Shown here piece by piece: positions 28,809-39,806 of a stretch of 64,000 nt of DNA. The translations under genes were made by a program, and so were the position numbers. This DNA comes from an uncultured Bacteroidota bacterium. GTDB taxonomy: Bacteria; Bacteroidota; Bacteroidia; Chitinophagales; Chitinophagaceae. The stretch is taken from the NCBI GenBank assembly GCA_903927185.1, contig CAIYLW010000045.1:1-64000 (forward strand). Direction: 5' to 3'. Every line of letters starts with the position of its first letter. The stretch's first letter is position 1. The notes under the pieces are model-generated. The model did no database searches and was not told where the DNA came from. It saw nothing but the letters and a program-made list of their open reading frames with translations.

Positions 28809-29552
28809 ATGCCTCCAAAACAAGATAAATTAATTATTGGTCGTCAGCCATTAATCGAAGCAATTAATTCAGGAAAAGCAATTGATAAAATATTTTTTCA
28901 AAAAAACGTGGAGGGAGATAGTATTGGTGCTATCCGTCATTTAGCAAAAGAAAAAAATATTCCTATTCAAGTAGTCCCAATTGAAAAGCTAAATAGCTTG
29001 AGCAGGGCAAACCACCAAGGAGTGATGGCTTTTGTAGCATCTGTTATTTATATGGATTTACAACAAGTAATTGATCATGTAGTTTCAGAAGGGAATGTTC
29101 CTTTGTTAGTAATGTTGGATGGTGTAACAGATGTAAGAAATATTGGAGCAATTGCAAGATCTGCTGTATGTACGGGTGCACATGCTATTATTATTCCTGA
29201 TAAAGGCGTTGGAGCGCTTAATGAAGAAGCTATGAAAAGCAGTGCTGGTGCATTAGAGTTAATTCATGTTTGCAGAGTTAATAGTTTACTTAAAGCCGTT
29301 GATACTTTACACCTAAATGGAATACAGGTTTTTACCAGTGAAATGCGTGCAGAAAAAAATGTAGCAGATTTGGAATTAGCCGGACCTTGTTGCTTAATTA
29401 TGGGAGATGAAGGTAAGGGTGTACAACCCTATATTGCAAAAGCTGCGGATCAGTTTTTTAAAATCCCAATGGCGGGCAAATTTGATTCTTATAATGTTTC
29501 TGTTGCAACAGGAATTATTTTATACGAAGCGATGAAACAAAGAATGAAATAA
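28809..29552 (+). CDS. rlmB: 23S rRNA (guanosine-2'-O-)-methyltransferase RlmB (SpoU family)
   Basis: GRQPLIEAI; LDGVTDVRNIGAIARSAVCTGAHAIIIP; CLIMGDEGKGV; NVSVATGI. Confidence 0.92.
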   Translation: MPPKQDKLIIGRQPLIEAINSGKAIDKIFFQKNVEGDSIGAIRHLAKEKNIPIQVVPIEKLNSLSRANHQGVMAFVASVIYMDLQQVIDHVVSEGNVPLLVMLDGVTDVRNIGAIARSAVCTGAHAIIIPDKGVGALNEEAMKSSAGALELIHVCRVNSLLKAVDTLHLNGIQVFTSEMRAEKNVADLELAGPCCLIMGDEGKGVQPYIAKAADQFFKIPMAGKFDSYNVSVATGIILYEAMKQRMK

Positions 29553-29559
29553 CATTATT

Positions 29560-30564
29560 ATGAAGTTTCATTTTGAATTCGATATTAAAAAATTAGAACA
29601 GCCTATACAATTACAAAACAAATTGTTTTTGATGGGCTCATGCTTTACTGAAAATATTGGTGAAAAACTTCGTAAACATAAGTTTCAAATTCTAGAAAAT
29701 CCACATGGAATATTATTTAATCCAGTAAGTGTAGTTAATGCAATTACGGATTATATCTCTAATAAAAAATATACTACCTCTGATTTGTTTCAGTTAAATG
29801 AGGTATGGCATAGTTGGAATCATCATAGTAGATTTTCAGGATTAACTGCTGAAGATAGTATCACAAAAATCAATCAGTCAATATCAATTGCTCATTTATA
29901 TCTTAAAGAATCAGATTTCTTAATCATTACTCTTGGATCAGCTTGGTTGTATACACTAACCGAAAATGCACCCAATGCCCAATTGCATGCTGTTGCTTCC
30001 AATAATCATAAAGCACCTAGTGAATGGTTTCAGAAAAGATTGATGACAGCAGCAGAAATAGTGTCCATTTTTGATGAGCTCATTCGAAAATTAAACTCAT
30101 TCAACCCCAAACTTCAAATTTTATTGACGATTAGTCCTGTCAGACATTTGAGAGAAGGGCTAGTAGAAAACAATCGAAGTAAAGCAGTCTTAATTCAAGC
30201 CGTCCATCAATTAGTAGAAATAAACGTGCATGTAAATTATTTTCCAGCTTATGAATTGGTGATTGATGATTTGCGCGATTATAGATTTTATGCAGAAGAT
30301 TTGGTTCATCCGAATTATCAAGCTACTCAATATGTTTGGGAAAAATTAGTAGAATCATGCATGAATGAAACTACAAAAACAGTCATGAAAGAAATTGCTG
30401 AAATCAATCTTGCCTTTCAACATAAACCTTTTAACCCAAGGTCTGAAAACCATCTTCAGTTTTTATCTCGCTATTATTCCAAAACAAACAATCTCAAAGA
30501 AAAGTATCCCTTTCTTGATCTAACCCTGGAACTTGACTATTTTGAAAAAGGAGTGAAAGGATAA
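29560..30564 (+). CDS. GSCFA-domain protein
   Basis: LFLMGSCFTENIGEKL; NPHGILFNP; LTISPVRHLREGLVENNRSKAVL. Confidence 0.9.
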   Translation: MKFHFEFDIKKLEQPIQLQNKLFLMGSCFTENIGEKLRKHKFQILENPHGILFNPVSVVNAITDYISNKKYTTSDLFQLNEVWHSWNHHSRFSGLTAEDSITKINQSISIAHLYLKESDFLIITLGSAWLYTLTENAPNAQLHAVASNNHKAPSEWFQKRLMTAAEIVSIFDELIRKLNSFNPKLQILLTISPVRHLREGLVENNRSKAVLIQAVHQLVEINVHVNYFPAYELVIDDLRDYRFYAEDLVHPNYQATQYVWEKLVESCMNETTKTVMKEIAEINLAFQHKPFNPRSENHLQFLSRYYSKTNNLKEKYPFLDLTLELDYFEKGVKG

Positions 30565-30567
30565 TAA

Positions 30568-31176
30568 TTAATGAATTCGATCTCCACGAATTGCCATTTC
30601 ATCCATTATCCCTGCCTCATATTCTAACCATTCTTTCCATCTTAATCGTACTAATTTTTTGTCGGTATAATGATCAGCCAGATTAATAAATAAGGTATAA
30701 TGTCCTGCTTCGCTTTCCATGAATTTTCTATAAAAGTTTCTCAAATAGGCATCATCTAAACCTTCACTCAACCTTTTAAAACGTTCACAACTTCTCGCTT
30801 CTACCAACGCCATTGTAAGCATCTGATCTAGAAAACGATCTTCGATTCTTCCTCCCTTTCGTTGAAATTCGATTAGTTTATTTACATATTCGTCCTTTCT
30901 CTGCCTTCCTAATTCAAGTCCTCTTTTTTTCAATTCTTGTAATACCATTCGAAAATGTCCCCATTCTTCTGTAACAATTGGAGCAAGCGATTCCACCATT
31001 AAACTATAGTCGGAATATCGCTGTATATAGGAAATACAGGTTGTAGCTGCTTTCTGTTCGCAATAAGCGTGGTCGGTTAAAATGGCTTCAATCGATATTT
31101 CAGCCAGATTTACCCAACGGGGATCGGTTGGAAGTTGAAGTCCTAATATATTTTTGGTATGTATGGAAAGTTCCAT
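30568..31176 (-). CDS. miaE: tRNA-(ms[2]io[6]A)-hydroxylase (MiaE-like)
   Basis: LPTDPRWVNLAEISIEAILTDHAYCEQKAATTCISYIQRY; EEWGHFRMVL; LVEARSCERF; ESEAGHYTLFI. Confidence 0.9.
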   Translation of the reverse strand: MELSIHTKNILGLQLPTDPRWVNLAEISIEAILTDHAYCEQKAATTCISYIQRYSDYSLMVESLAPIVTEEWGHFRMVLQELKKRGLELGRQRKDEYVNKLIEFQRKGGRIEDRFLDQMLTMALVEARSCERFKRLSEGLDDAYLRNFYRKFMESEAGHYTLFINLADHYTDKKLVRLRWKEWLEYEAGIMDEMAIRGDRIH

Positions 31177-31251
31177 GTTCAGTTTTTGTAAGTTCAAAAT
31201 AATGTGCAAATATCCAATTGTTCTGTCTATTTATAGCCGAGAACTTAATAG

Positions 31252-31259
31252 TATCTTTG
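31252..31259 (+). promoter_or_regulatory. Putative -7 box (TATCTTTG) abutting a helicase start codon
   Basis: TAnnTTTG consensus ending 3 nt before ATG 31263; no clear -33 TTG. Confidence 0.3.
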
Positions 31260-31262
31260 CTT

Positions 31263-32588
31263 ATGCAATTGAATGACAATAAGATATCTGAGTTATTGAA
31301 AAATGTTTCAATAAACACTTTAAATGAAATGCAAAAGGATGCTTACCCTGGATTTCTGAGGCATCGAGATACGTTGCTACTTTCTCCAACTGGATCTGGA
31401 AAAACAATTGCGTTTCTTTTAGCGGTTTTGGAATTAATGCAGGAAGAAAATAATAAAGTGCAGTGTCTGATATTGGTGCCACCAAGAGAGTTAGCTATTC
31501 AAATAGAACAAGTGTGGAAAAAATTGGCTACTGGCTTTAAAGTAAGCTGTTGTTATGGTGGCCATGATATGCAAACTGAAATTCAAAACCTGGTAGAAGC
31601 CCCATCACTTTTAATTGGAACCCCTGGTAGAATAGCTGATCATATTAGAAGAGAAACATTTTTGGTTGATGGGATAAGAACCCTGGTTTTAGATGAATTT
31701 GATAAATCTTTAGCCTTAGGTTTTGAAGAAGAAATGAGTTTTGTAATTGGTGCTATACCTAAAATTACCAAACGAATCTTGGTATCAGCAACTGCTGCCA
31801 TTCAGGTGCCTGAATTTGCTGGGGTACAAAATTTATTTGTTATTGATCATTTAGTCAGTGACGAAGAAAATGATCAATTGAGTTTGCAATTGGTTCTGTC
31901 AGACAGTAAGGATAAGGTAGATCGTTTATCACAGTTGTTATGTTTTATAGGGGCTGAATCAACCATCATTTTTTGTAATCACCGAGATGCTGTGGAAAGG
32001 ACTTCTATTTTATTAAAAGAAAAAGGAATTCAAAATGCTTCATTTCATGGGGGAATGGAGCAAATGCAAAGAGAACAAACTTTAATTCAATTTAGAAATG
32101 GATCAGTGTTGTTTTTGGTAGCTACAGACCTTGCTGCGAGAGGTTTGGATATTCCAGAAATTAAACACATCATACATTATCACCTGCCCTCTACATTTGC
32201 TGAATTCACACACAGAAATGGGAGAACAGCACGTATGAATGCAATTGGAACGGCTTATCTTTTAATGAATCGAGAAGAGCCAATGCCAAATTATATTAGA
32301 AAAGATTTGGAACCTTTAGATATTCCGGTTAGTCAGAAGCCTCCAAAACCGGCCTTATACACTACTATTTATATTAATGGTGGGAAAAAAGACAAATTAA
32401 ATAAAGTAGATATTGTTGGCTTCTTATCACAAAAAGGAAAGTTGCTAAAAGACGATATTGGTTTAATTGTTGTAAAAGATTTTAATTCCTTTGTGGCTGT
32501 TAAAAAAAATAAGGTGAATGCTATGTTAGACCAGGTAAAGGATGAAAAAATTAAGGGAACAAAATACAAAATTGTAATAGCGAAATAG
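31263..32588 (+). CDS. DEAD/DEAH-box RNA helicase, DbpA-like C-terminus
   Basis: LSPTGSGKT, LVPPRELA, GTPGRIAD, LDEFDK, SATAA, ATDLAARGLD, HRNGRTAR; start moved to internal Met MQLNDNK. Confidence 0.92.
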   Translation: MQLNDNKISELLKNVSINTLNEMQKDAYPGFLRHRDTLLLSPTGSGKTIAFLLAVLELMQEENNKVQCLILVPPRELAIQIEQVWKKLATGFKVSCCYGGHDMQTEIQNLVEAPSLLIGTPGRIADHIRRETFLVDGIRTLVLDEFDKSLALGFEEEMSFVIGAIPKITKRILVSATAAIQVPEFAGVQNLFVIDHLVSDEENDQLSLQLVLSDSKDKVDRLSQLLCFIGAESTIIFCNHRDAVERTSILLKEKGIQNASFHGGMEQMQREQTLIQFRNGSVLFLVATDLAARGLDIPEIKHIIHYHLPSTFAEFTHRNGRTARMNAIGTAYLLMNREEPMPNYIRKDLEPLDIPVSQKPPKPALYTTIYINGGKKDKLNKVDIVGFLSQKGKLLKDDIGLIVVKDFNSFVAVKKNKVNAMLDQVKDEKIKGTKYKIVIAK

Positions 32589-32612
32589 TACTTTTAAATA
32601 CAATTCATTCAA

Positions 32613-35078
32613 ATGCGAATAGTCCCTTTTTTAATTTCTACAGCTGCAACTGCTGGGTTAGTTTTTGTATTAAATTCTTCATGGCCAACTGGAAAAACAA
32701 AAACTCCCAGATTAGGATATTTTTTATCTCCACAACAAGGATTTTGGCAGAATGAAGAAGCTTCAAATACTTCTTTTTCAGGGAATGTAAAATTAGAAGG
32801 GTTAAAAAGTAAAGTGGATGTTTTCATGGATGAGCGTCTCGTTCCGCATATTTATGCTCAAACTGATTTGGATGCCTATTATGTACAAGGGTTTATTCAT
32901 GCTAAGTTCAGACTTTGGCAAATGGAATTTCAAACTTATGTAGCAGCAGGTAGATTAAGTGAAATTGCTGGTCCTGAAAGACTTAATATTGATCTTTTTT
33001 TTAGAAGATTAGGGATGGTATATGGTGCAGAACAAACCATGCAGCGAATGGAGAAGGATCATGAAATGCAAGCCACAGTTGATGCCTATACGGAAGGTGT
33101 TAACGCCTATATCAAATCATTGAAGCCCGAAGAAATCCCTTTTGAATACAAATTGATGGATTATAAACCAGAAGCTTGGACACCTTTAAAAACTTATTTG
33201 TTTTTGATGTATATGTCGTACGACTTAACTGGAAGTGGAGCAAAACAGGATTTGACAATGTCTAATGCCAAAAATTATTTGGGGTACGAAGCATTTGAAC
33301 AGCTTTTCCCAAATGTGCAGGATTCATTGGATCCAATTATACCTAAAGGAACTGCTTTTGCAAAACCGTCGATTGTTCCAATCGCACCCAAAGATGTTGA
33401 TTCTCCTTATTTAAATAAATCCGCCTATTCAAGTTCTGCCGAAAGCCCTTTAACACCAAATAGAAATAATGGAAGTAATAATTGGGCAGTATCTGGTAAA
33501 AAAACTGCTTCTGGAAGACCTATTCTTTGTAATGATCCCCATCTTGGATTGAATCTTCCTTCACTTTGGTACGAAGTACAAATTAATACACCCACTCATA
33601 ATACCTATGGTGCCAGCTTTCCTGGTGCACCTGCAGTAATTATTGGGTTTAATGATAGTATTGCTTGGGGAGTAACTAATGCTGGTAGAGATGTATTAGA
33701 TTATTATGAAGTTCAATTCAAAGATACTTCCATGCAAGAGTATTGGTATAATGGAGAATGGAAGAAAGCTGAATTGAGATTAGAAACCATCAAAGTAAAA
33801 GGTAAGCCTGATGTAAATGAATACATTGCTATGACTACAATGGGGCCAGTAATGTATGATCGTCATTATAAAAGTGATAGTATTCACCCACAGTACCTTG
33901 CTGTTAAATGGACTGCTACTAAAGCGGGAACCGGGTTAAAGACTTTTTATAAATTAAATAGGGCTAAAAATTTCGATGATTATCAGAAAGCAATTGCAGA
34001 ATGGAGTTGCCCTGGTCAGAATTTTGCTTTCGCTTCTAAGAGTGGAGATATTGCAATAAAGCAACAAGGAAGTTTTGTAGCAAGATGGAAAAGGCAGGGA
34101 GACTTTATTATGCCTGGCATAGATAGTACTTATCAATGGCAAGGGATGATTCCTGAATCAGAAAATCCAATGATAAAAAACCCTGAAAGAGGATGGGTGA
34201 GTAGTGCGAACCAAAAAGCTACCGATTCAACTTATCCATATTATTTGGGTACGTCTAATAATTTTCCAGTTTATAGAGGAGTGATGATTAATAAAAGATT
34301 GTCTGTTATGAATGGTATTACTCCTATGGACATGCAATATTTACAAAATGAAAATTTTGATGTGTTTGCAGAAATGGCCAGACCGGTACTATTGAAAAAT
34401 ATTGATGTTTCTAAACTAACAACTACTGAAAAAAAATATGTTGACATCATGCGAGATTGGAATTTTCGAAATGAAGTAACAGCTCAGGGGGCAACAGTTT
34501 TTAATGCCATTTGGGATAGCCTTGAAGAGGTAGTTTGGAAAGATGATTTTAAAAATGCAAAAAGTCCAATGCCCTGGCCTGATGGATCAACATTATTGGA
34601 TAATCTATTAAAAAATAATAATTATCGGTTTGCTGATAATATAAATACTCCTGACAAAATAGAGACCATTGAAGACGATGTGATGGAAGCTGTAAAAAAA
34701 GCTTCTGTGTTTTTAGCGCAATTGGAAAAAGACAAGAAGTTAGATTGGGGTATTGTAAAAGATACCAGAGTAAATCATTTATTACAATTGCCTGCTTTAA
34801 GTAGATTACATCTTCCCATTGGAGGTGGAAAGAACTGTGTGAATGCAACAACCTCTGCTCATGGACCAAGTTGGCGGATGATAGTTCATATGACTGATGA
34901 AACTGAAGCCTATGGCGTGTATCCAGGGGGGCAAAGCGGTAATCCAGGTTCTAAATTCTATGATAATTTTATAGATAGTTGGGTAGCAGGAAAATATTAT
35001 AAACTATTATTCTTGTCCAAAGAAAATGCCAATAAAAATGAAAAAATAAAATGGCATATGACATTCACTAATGGATAA
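32613..35078 (+). CDS. Penicillin acylase family protein (Ntn hydrolase)
   Basis: NGSNNWAVSGKKTASGRPILCNDPHLGLNLPSLWYEV; INKRLSVMNGITPMDMQYLQNE. Confidence 0.93.
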   Translation: MRIVPFLISTAATAGLVFVLNSSWPTGKTKTPRLGYFLSPQQGFWQNEEASNTSFSGNVKLEGLKSKVDVFMDERLVPHIYAQTDLDAYYVQGFIHAKFRLWQMEFQTYVAAGRLSEIAGPERLNIDLFFRRLGMVYGAEQTMQRMEKDHEMQATVDAYTEGVNAYIKSLKPEEIPFEYKLMDYKPEAWTPLKTYLFLMYMSYDLTGSGAKQDLTMSNAKNYLGYEAFEQLFPNVQDSLDPIIPKGTAFAKPSIVPIAPKDVDSPYLNKSAYSSSAESPLTPNRNNGSNNWAVSGKKTASGRPILCNDPHLGLNLPSLWYEVQINTPTHNTYGASFPGAPAVIIGFNDSIAWGVTNAGRDVLDYYEVQFKDTSMQEYWYNGEWKKAELRLETIKVKGKPDVNEYIAMTTMGPVMYDRHYKSDSIHPQYLAVKWTATKAGTGLKTFYKLNRAKNFDDYQKAIAEWSCPGQNFAFASKSGDIAIKQQGSFVARWKRQGDFIMPGIDSTYQWQGMIPESENPMIKNPERGWVSSANQKATDSTYPYYLGTSNNFPVYRGVMINKRLSVMNGITPMDMQYLQNENFDVFAEMARPVLLKNIDVSKLTTTEKKYVDIMRDWNFRNEVTAQGATVFNAIWDSLEEVVWKDDFKNAKSPMPWPDGSTLLDNLLKNNNYRFADNINTPDKIETIEDDVMEAVKKASVFLAQLEKDKKLDWGIVKDTRVNHLLQLPALSRLHLPIGGGKNCVNATTSAHGPSWRMIVHMTDETEAYGVYPGGQSGNPGSKFYDNFIDSWVAGKYYKLLFLSKENANKNEKIKWHMTFTNG

Positions 35079-35087
35079 ATATATTTT

Positions 35088-35447
35088 ATGAAATTTATTA
35101 CGGCAATTTTTTTAACTGCATTTCTTGCATTTGCAATAGGTTTATTTACTGGATTACCTTGGTGGTCTTTTGTAATCACTTCCTTTCTAGTTGCGATGGG
35201 TATTCATCAAAAATCAGGGAAAGCATTCTTGACTGGATTTTTAGGGCTATTTATATTATGGACATTTCTGGCAATAATTAAAGACTTTTCCAATGAACAT
35301 ATTCTTTCAATCAAAGTGGCCAAAATTTTGCCTCTCGGGGGCTCTTATTTGGTTTTAATTTTTGTGACAGGATTGATTGGGGGCCTGGTAAGTGGTTTAG
35401 CAGCAATTTCAGGTTCAACTGCCAGAAAGAATAGAGCAAATTTATAA
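35088..35447 (+). CDS. Hypothetical membrane protein
   Basis: Hydrophobic 119-aa ORF with ATG spaced 9 bp after the upstream gene. Confidence 0.7.
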   Translation: MKFITAIFLTAFLAFAIGLFTGLPWWSFVITSFLVAMGIHQKSGKAFLTGFLGLFILWTFLAIIKDFSNEHILSIKVAKILPLGGSYLVLIFVTGLIGGLVSGLAAISGSTARKNRANL

Positions 35448-35528
35448 ACTATAGTTAAATACTTTTCATAAGGATGAATGGTTTGTTAATGGTAGAATTA
35501 AGCCGTTAATTTAGTTTTAAATTCTTCT

Positions 35529-37994
35529 ATGCGTAAGCTTTTAGCAATTCTTTTAATTCTGCAGGTTCTTCAAGCTAAATCTTCAACAGTGTCTGGATGG
35601 GTGAAAGATAAAACGGGAAATGTGATTCCTTTTGCATCTGTATTAATAAAGGGTACAACAAAGGGTACAACTGCTAATGCTAAAGGATCCTTTACTTTAG
35701 AAATGTCGCCTGGAACTTATTCTTTAGTTGCTCAACACGTTGGTCACAAATCATTAGAACAACAAATTAAAATCTCTTTTTCTTCCATAGAATTAAATTT
35801 CGAATTGGAAGAACAACTATATAATTTGAAAGAGGTTGTGGTAAAATCAGGTGGGGAAGATCCGGCTTATGCTATTATTAGGAAAGCCATTTCAATGAGA
35901 GAAGAACATTTGAAAGAAATTAAAAAATTTGAATGCGAAGTCTATTTAAAGGGACAATTGCAATTAAGAAATTATCCAAAGAAATTTTTAGGTAAGTCAG
36001 TTGATTTTGAAGACGGTGATACGAGTAAAAAGAAAATAATATTTCTTTCGGAATCGATTGTTAAATATGCTGTAGAAGAACCAGATTTAAAAAAAATCGA
36101 TGTAATCTCTTCTAAGGTAGGAGGACAAAGCGATGGTTTTGGATTTGCGAATCCTCAGATTATTTCATTGTATGAGAATAATGTTTCATTAGGTAGAGGT
36201 TTAAATCCTCGTGGTTTTGTATCTCCTATTTCTAGTAATGCACTCAATTTTTATAAATACAAATTTGAAGGAACATTCTTTGAAAACGGTAAAGAGATCA
36301 GTAGAATTAAAATAATTCCCAAAAGAAAATATGAACCAGTATTTGCTGGGTATATTAATATTGTTGAAGATGAATGGCGGATTCAAAGTGTACAAGTTAA
36401 GTTGCTCAAAGAACAGGCAATGCAATTGATAGACACCTTAGTACTTGAACAATTATACGTGCCGGTAACAGGAAATGTTTGGGTTATTAAAAGCCAAGTT
36501 CTTTATCCCTCAGGTAAAATTTTCGGCTTTGATTTTTATGGTAATTTCTTGCAGGTATATGATAAGTTTAATTTAAATCCAATATTTAAAAAGAAATTTT
36601 TCGATCATACTATTCTGAAATTTGAAGATAGTGCTAATAAAAAAACGATGTCATATTGGGATAGCATACGACCTATTCCGTTGGTATTGGAAGAAAAGAA
36701 GACCTATCGAAAGTTAGATAGTTTAGAAGAACAAAGAAAAAGTCCTCATTATCTTGACTCGTTGGATAAAAAGAGAAATAAATTTACTCTTTCAGGCTTT
36801 TTGTTTACCGGCAATTCAATCAATATTCAAAAGAAAAAAGAGTTTTATGGATTGCCGCCCATGCTCACCAGTTTTTTCTATAATACGGTGGAAGGAGGTG
36901 TGATTGATTATGCGCCCTATTTCACGAAAAATTATAAGGGTAGAAAATCATTCACCTTTACACCGGATGTACGCTATGGATTTGCAAATCAACATTTCAA
37001 CCCAAGCCTATCTGTTAATTATAACTTTGGAAAAAAGTATTTAAAGACGTTCAATATATCAGGAGGTTCAAAAGTATTTCAGTTTAATAACGAATCTCCC
37101 ATTCTACCTATACTGAATACATTGACCACCTTGGGTCAAGAATATAATTATATGAAGATCTATGAAGCAGATTTTTTTAAGATATCATACAATGCTGGAA
37201 TAGGTTACGGTTTAAATGTAGGAGCAGAATTTCAGTTTCAAAACAGAAAGCCTTTAGAAAATTTAGCTGACATAACACACTGGAGAGATTTTCCTAATAG
37301 AAATTTTACTCCAAATTATCCAACCGAAATTTCGCAATCAAATATGATAGCGAATAAGGCAAGTATAATAACTATTAATTTAAGTTGGAAACCAGGTTCC
37401 AATTATATAGAATTTCCTGATCAAAAAATTAATATCGGTTCAAAATATCCTACTTTCCGAGCTTCCATAACTCAAGGAATTAATGGGTTATTTGGTAGCG
37501 ATGTTTCTTATACAAAATGGCATCTGGGTATAACAGATAATTTGAATTTAAAATTAGGTGGCAGGCTCAATTATGCTTTGGGAATAGGAGGCTTTATAAA
37601 TGCCGACAAATTATTTACCCCGGATTATGAGCACGTTCAGGGAAACCAAATTATATTAGCAACACCTTATTTAAGTAGCTTTCAATTGCCTGCTTATTAT
37701 CAATTTAGTAATACATCCAAACTCAACGCAAGTGCCCATTTGGAGTATCATTTAAATGGATTAATTACCAATAAAATTCCAGGATTTCGAAGCCTTAATC
37801 TTTTTTTTGTAACAGGAGGATCTGCTTTATTTATTCAACCTAACACTACATATTTTGAAGCCTATTTTGGGATTGAAAATATCTTCAAAATATTTCGATT
37901 TGATTATGTTCAGGGATTTGAACAAAATGGGGATAGGCCAAGTGGATTCAGGATTTCTATGCCATTATTAAGAGTAGGGAGCAATAGCAGATAA
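35529..37994 (+). CDS. DUF5686/CarboxypepD_reg-like outer-membrane protein
   Basis: N-terminal carboxypeptidase-regulatory-like repeat (SGWVKDKTGNVIPFASVLIKGTTKGT), long beta-barrel-like C-terminus. Confidence 0.85.
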   Translation: MRKLLAILLILQVLQAKSSTVSGWVKDKTGNVIPFASVLIKGTTKGTTANAKGSFTLEMSPGTYSLVAQHVGHKSLEQQIKISFSSIELNFELEEQLYNLKEVVVKSGGEDPAYAIIRKAISMREEHLKEIKKFECEVYLKGQLQLRNYPKKFLGKSVDFEDGDTSKKKIIFLSESIVKYAVEEPDLKKIDVISSKVGGQSDGFGFANPQIISLYENNVSLGRGLNPRGFVSPISSNALNFYKYKFEGTFFENGKEISRIKIIPKRKYEPVFAGYINIVEDEWRIQSVQVKLLKEQAMQLIDTLVLEQLYVPVTGNVWVIKSQVLYPSGKIFGFDFYGNFLQVYDKFNLNPIFKKKFFDHTILKFEDSANKKTMSYWDSIRPIPLVLEEKKTYRKLDSLEEQRKSPHYLDSLDKKRNKFTLSGFLFTGNSINIQKKKEFYGLPPMLTSFFYNTVEGGVIDYAPYFTKNYKGRKSFTFTPDVRYGFANQHFNPSLSVNYNFGKKYLKTFNISGGSKVFQFNNESPILPILNTLTTLGQEYNYMKIYEADFFKISYNAGIGYGLNVGAEFQFQNRKPLENLADITHWRDFPNRNFTPNYPTEISQSNMIANKASIITINLSWKPGSNYIEFPDQKINIGSKYPTFRASITQGINGLFGSDVSYTKWHLGITDNLNLKLGGRLNYALGIGGFINADKLFTPDYEHVQGNQIILATPYLSSFQLPAYYQFSNTSKLNASAHLEYHLNGLITNKIPGFRSLNLFFVTGGSALFIQPNTTYFEAYFGIENIFKIFRFDYVQGFEQNGDRPSGFRISMPLLRVGSNSR

Positions 37995-38013
37995 CTGTAT
38001 TTTATTTAATTCA

Positions 38014-38021
38014 TATCTTTG
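38014..38021 (+). promoter_or_regulatory. Putative -7 box (TATCTTTG) upstream of trhO
   Basis: TAnnTTTG consensus about 80 nt upstream of the ATG. Confidence 0.35.
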
Positions 38022-38103
38022 TTGCGAAATTTTGGCTACCCTGCAAGTAGCTCCAAACATTAATCATGGAACATTCTGAGAAGGATGTCTGAAATTTAGT
38101 AAC

Positions 38104-39150
38104 ATGCCCGTATTACACAATCGTGTTTCCAATGAAGAATTGAAACAACTCTTGTTGAAGGAAGAATTTCCTCGGACAACTATCAGTTTCTATGCCTATT
38201 TTCCAATAACAAATCCCTTTGAATTTAGAGATTTTTTATATAAACAATTGAATACTTTAAAAGTATTTGGAAGGATTTATATAGCAAAAGAAGGCATCAA
38301 TGCTCAAATGAGTGTACCTAGTGAACACATTGAATCTTTTAAAACTTTCTTGTATTCAATAGATTATTTAAACGATTTACGTTTAAATATTGCGGTAGAT
38401 GATGATGGCAAGAGTTTTTGGGTGTTGAAAATAAAAGTTCGAGACAAAATTGTTGCTGATGGAATTGATGACCCAACATTCAGCATGGAAAATAAAGGGA
38501 AATACGTTAATGCGGAGCAAATGAACGCATTATTAAATCAAAATGATACGATAGTAATTGATATGCGTAATCATTACGAATATGAAGTGGGACATTTTGA
38601 TAAGGCTATAGAAATACCTTCAGATACATTCAGGGAACAATTGCCCATGGCTGTTGATATGATGAAAGGGAATGAAGATAAAAATATCATTATGTATTGC
38701 ACTGGTGGTATTAGATGCGAAAAAGCGAGCGCTTTTATGTTGCATAAGGGGTTTAAAAATGTGTTCCATTTGGAAGGTGGTGTAATTAATTATGCTCGCC
38801 AATCAAAAGAATTGGATTTAGAACCTAAGTTTATCGGTAAGAACTTTGTTTTTGATAAACGACTAGGGGAGCGAATTACAGAACATGTGATTGCTAAATG
38901 CCACCAATGTTCACAGCCTTGTGACGTTCATACAAATTGTTTAAATGATGGTTGCCATCTATTATTTATACAATGTCTTGATTGTGCTGAGAAATTTGAT
39001 GGATGTTGTTCTCAGGAATGTAAAGATACTATTCATCTCCCCCTGGAACGTCAAAAAGAATTAAGGCAGGGGTTTGTTAACGGACAAAAAATATTTAATA
39101 AAAGTAAGCAGCGGTTGAGGCCGAGGCTTGATGAAATGAATGGTTTGTAA
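38104..39150 (+). CDS. trhO: Rhodanese-domain tRNA uridine hydroxylase TrhO (YceA family)
   Basis: [17 protein letters not shown]; rhodanese [17 protein letters not shown]-terminal Cys-rich region [14 protein letters not shown]. Confidence 0.9.
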   Translation: MPVLHNRVSNEELKQLLLKEEFPRTTISFYAYFPITNPFEFRDFLYKQLNTLKVFGRIYIAKEGINAQMSVPSEHIESFKTFLYSIDYLNDLRLNIAVDDDGKSFWVLKIKVRDKIVADGIDDPTFSMENKGKYVNAEQMNALLNQNDTIVIDMRNHYEYEVGHFDKAIEIPSDTFREQLPMAVDMMKGNEDKNIIMYCTGGIRCEKASAFMLHKGFKNVFHLEGGVINYARQSKELDLEPKFIGKNFVFDKRLGERITEHVIAKCHQCSQPCDVHTNCLNDGCHLLFIQCLDCAEKFDGCCSQECKDTIHLPLERQKELRQGFVNGQKIFNKSKQRLRPRLDEMNGL

Positions 39151-39208
39151 ACACTCATCATTTTTGTGTGTAGGTTTCCTGCTTTTGTTTTATTTTGCCA
39201 ACTAACTA

Positions 39209-39736
39209 GTGAAAAAGTCTATAAGTTTCATATTATTATTTTGTCTTTTGATATACGTTGGCGGGTATCATTTAATATATATGATATATCTGCAAAGTCT
39301 TAAAACAGAGATGAAAGCATATATCAAGGAAACTCAATCCACAAAATTTGGATCTAAATATATTTTTGCTATCAACAATGGCAAAATAAATGATTCTGCT
39401 TTCAGATGGGAAGAAGAGGGAGAAGAATTTCGATATCATCAAGATTTATATGATGTAATCAGTATCAAAAAAACGCATGATGTAATTGAAATTATTTGTT
39501 TAAAAGATGATAATGAGAATCAGCTTGAATCTCAAATGAATCAAATCCATAAACTAAATAAATCAAATTCCTCAAAAACAGCTGAAAACTATTTTAAGTT
39601 TTTCTCTCCGTTTTATTTTCAAAAGCAAAATATTAATGAAACAACTTTTGAGGAGAGGTTTAATTCACCATATCAATTTTCTTCGGAATTAGTATATCAT
39701 TTTTTTGATATTAACTCACCACCGCCTCGATGTTGA
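39209..39736 (+). CDS. Hypothetical single-TM protein upstream of a TonB receptor
   Basis: GTG start; N-terminal TM; C-terminal SPPPRC. Confidence 0.7.
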   Translation: MKKSISFILLFCLLIYVGGYHLIYMIYLQSLKTEMKAYIKETQSTKFGSKYIFAINNGKINDSAFRWEEEGEEFRYHQDLYDVISIKKTHDVIEIICLKDDNENQLESQMNQIHKLNKSNSSKTAENYFKFFSPFYFQKQNINETTFEERFNSPYQFSSELVYHFFDINSPPPRC

Positions 39737-39806
39737 AAATAAATACCAATTGGGCTATCTAAAAAGATCGCTGCAAAATTGATTATTTCAACATTAAAAT
39801 ATTTAA

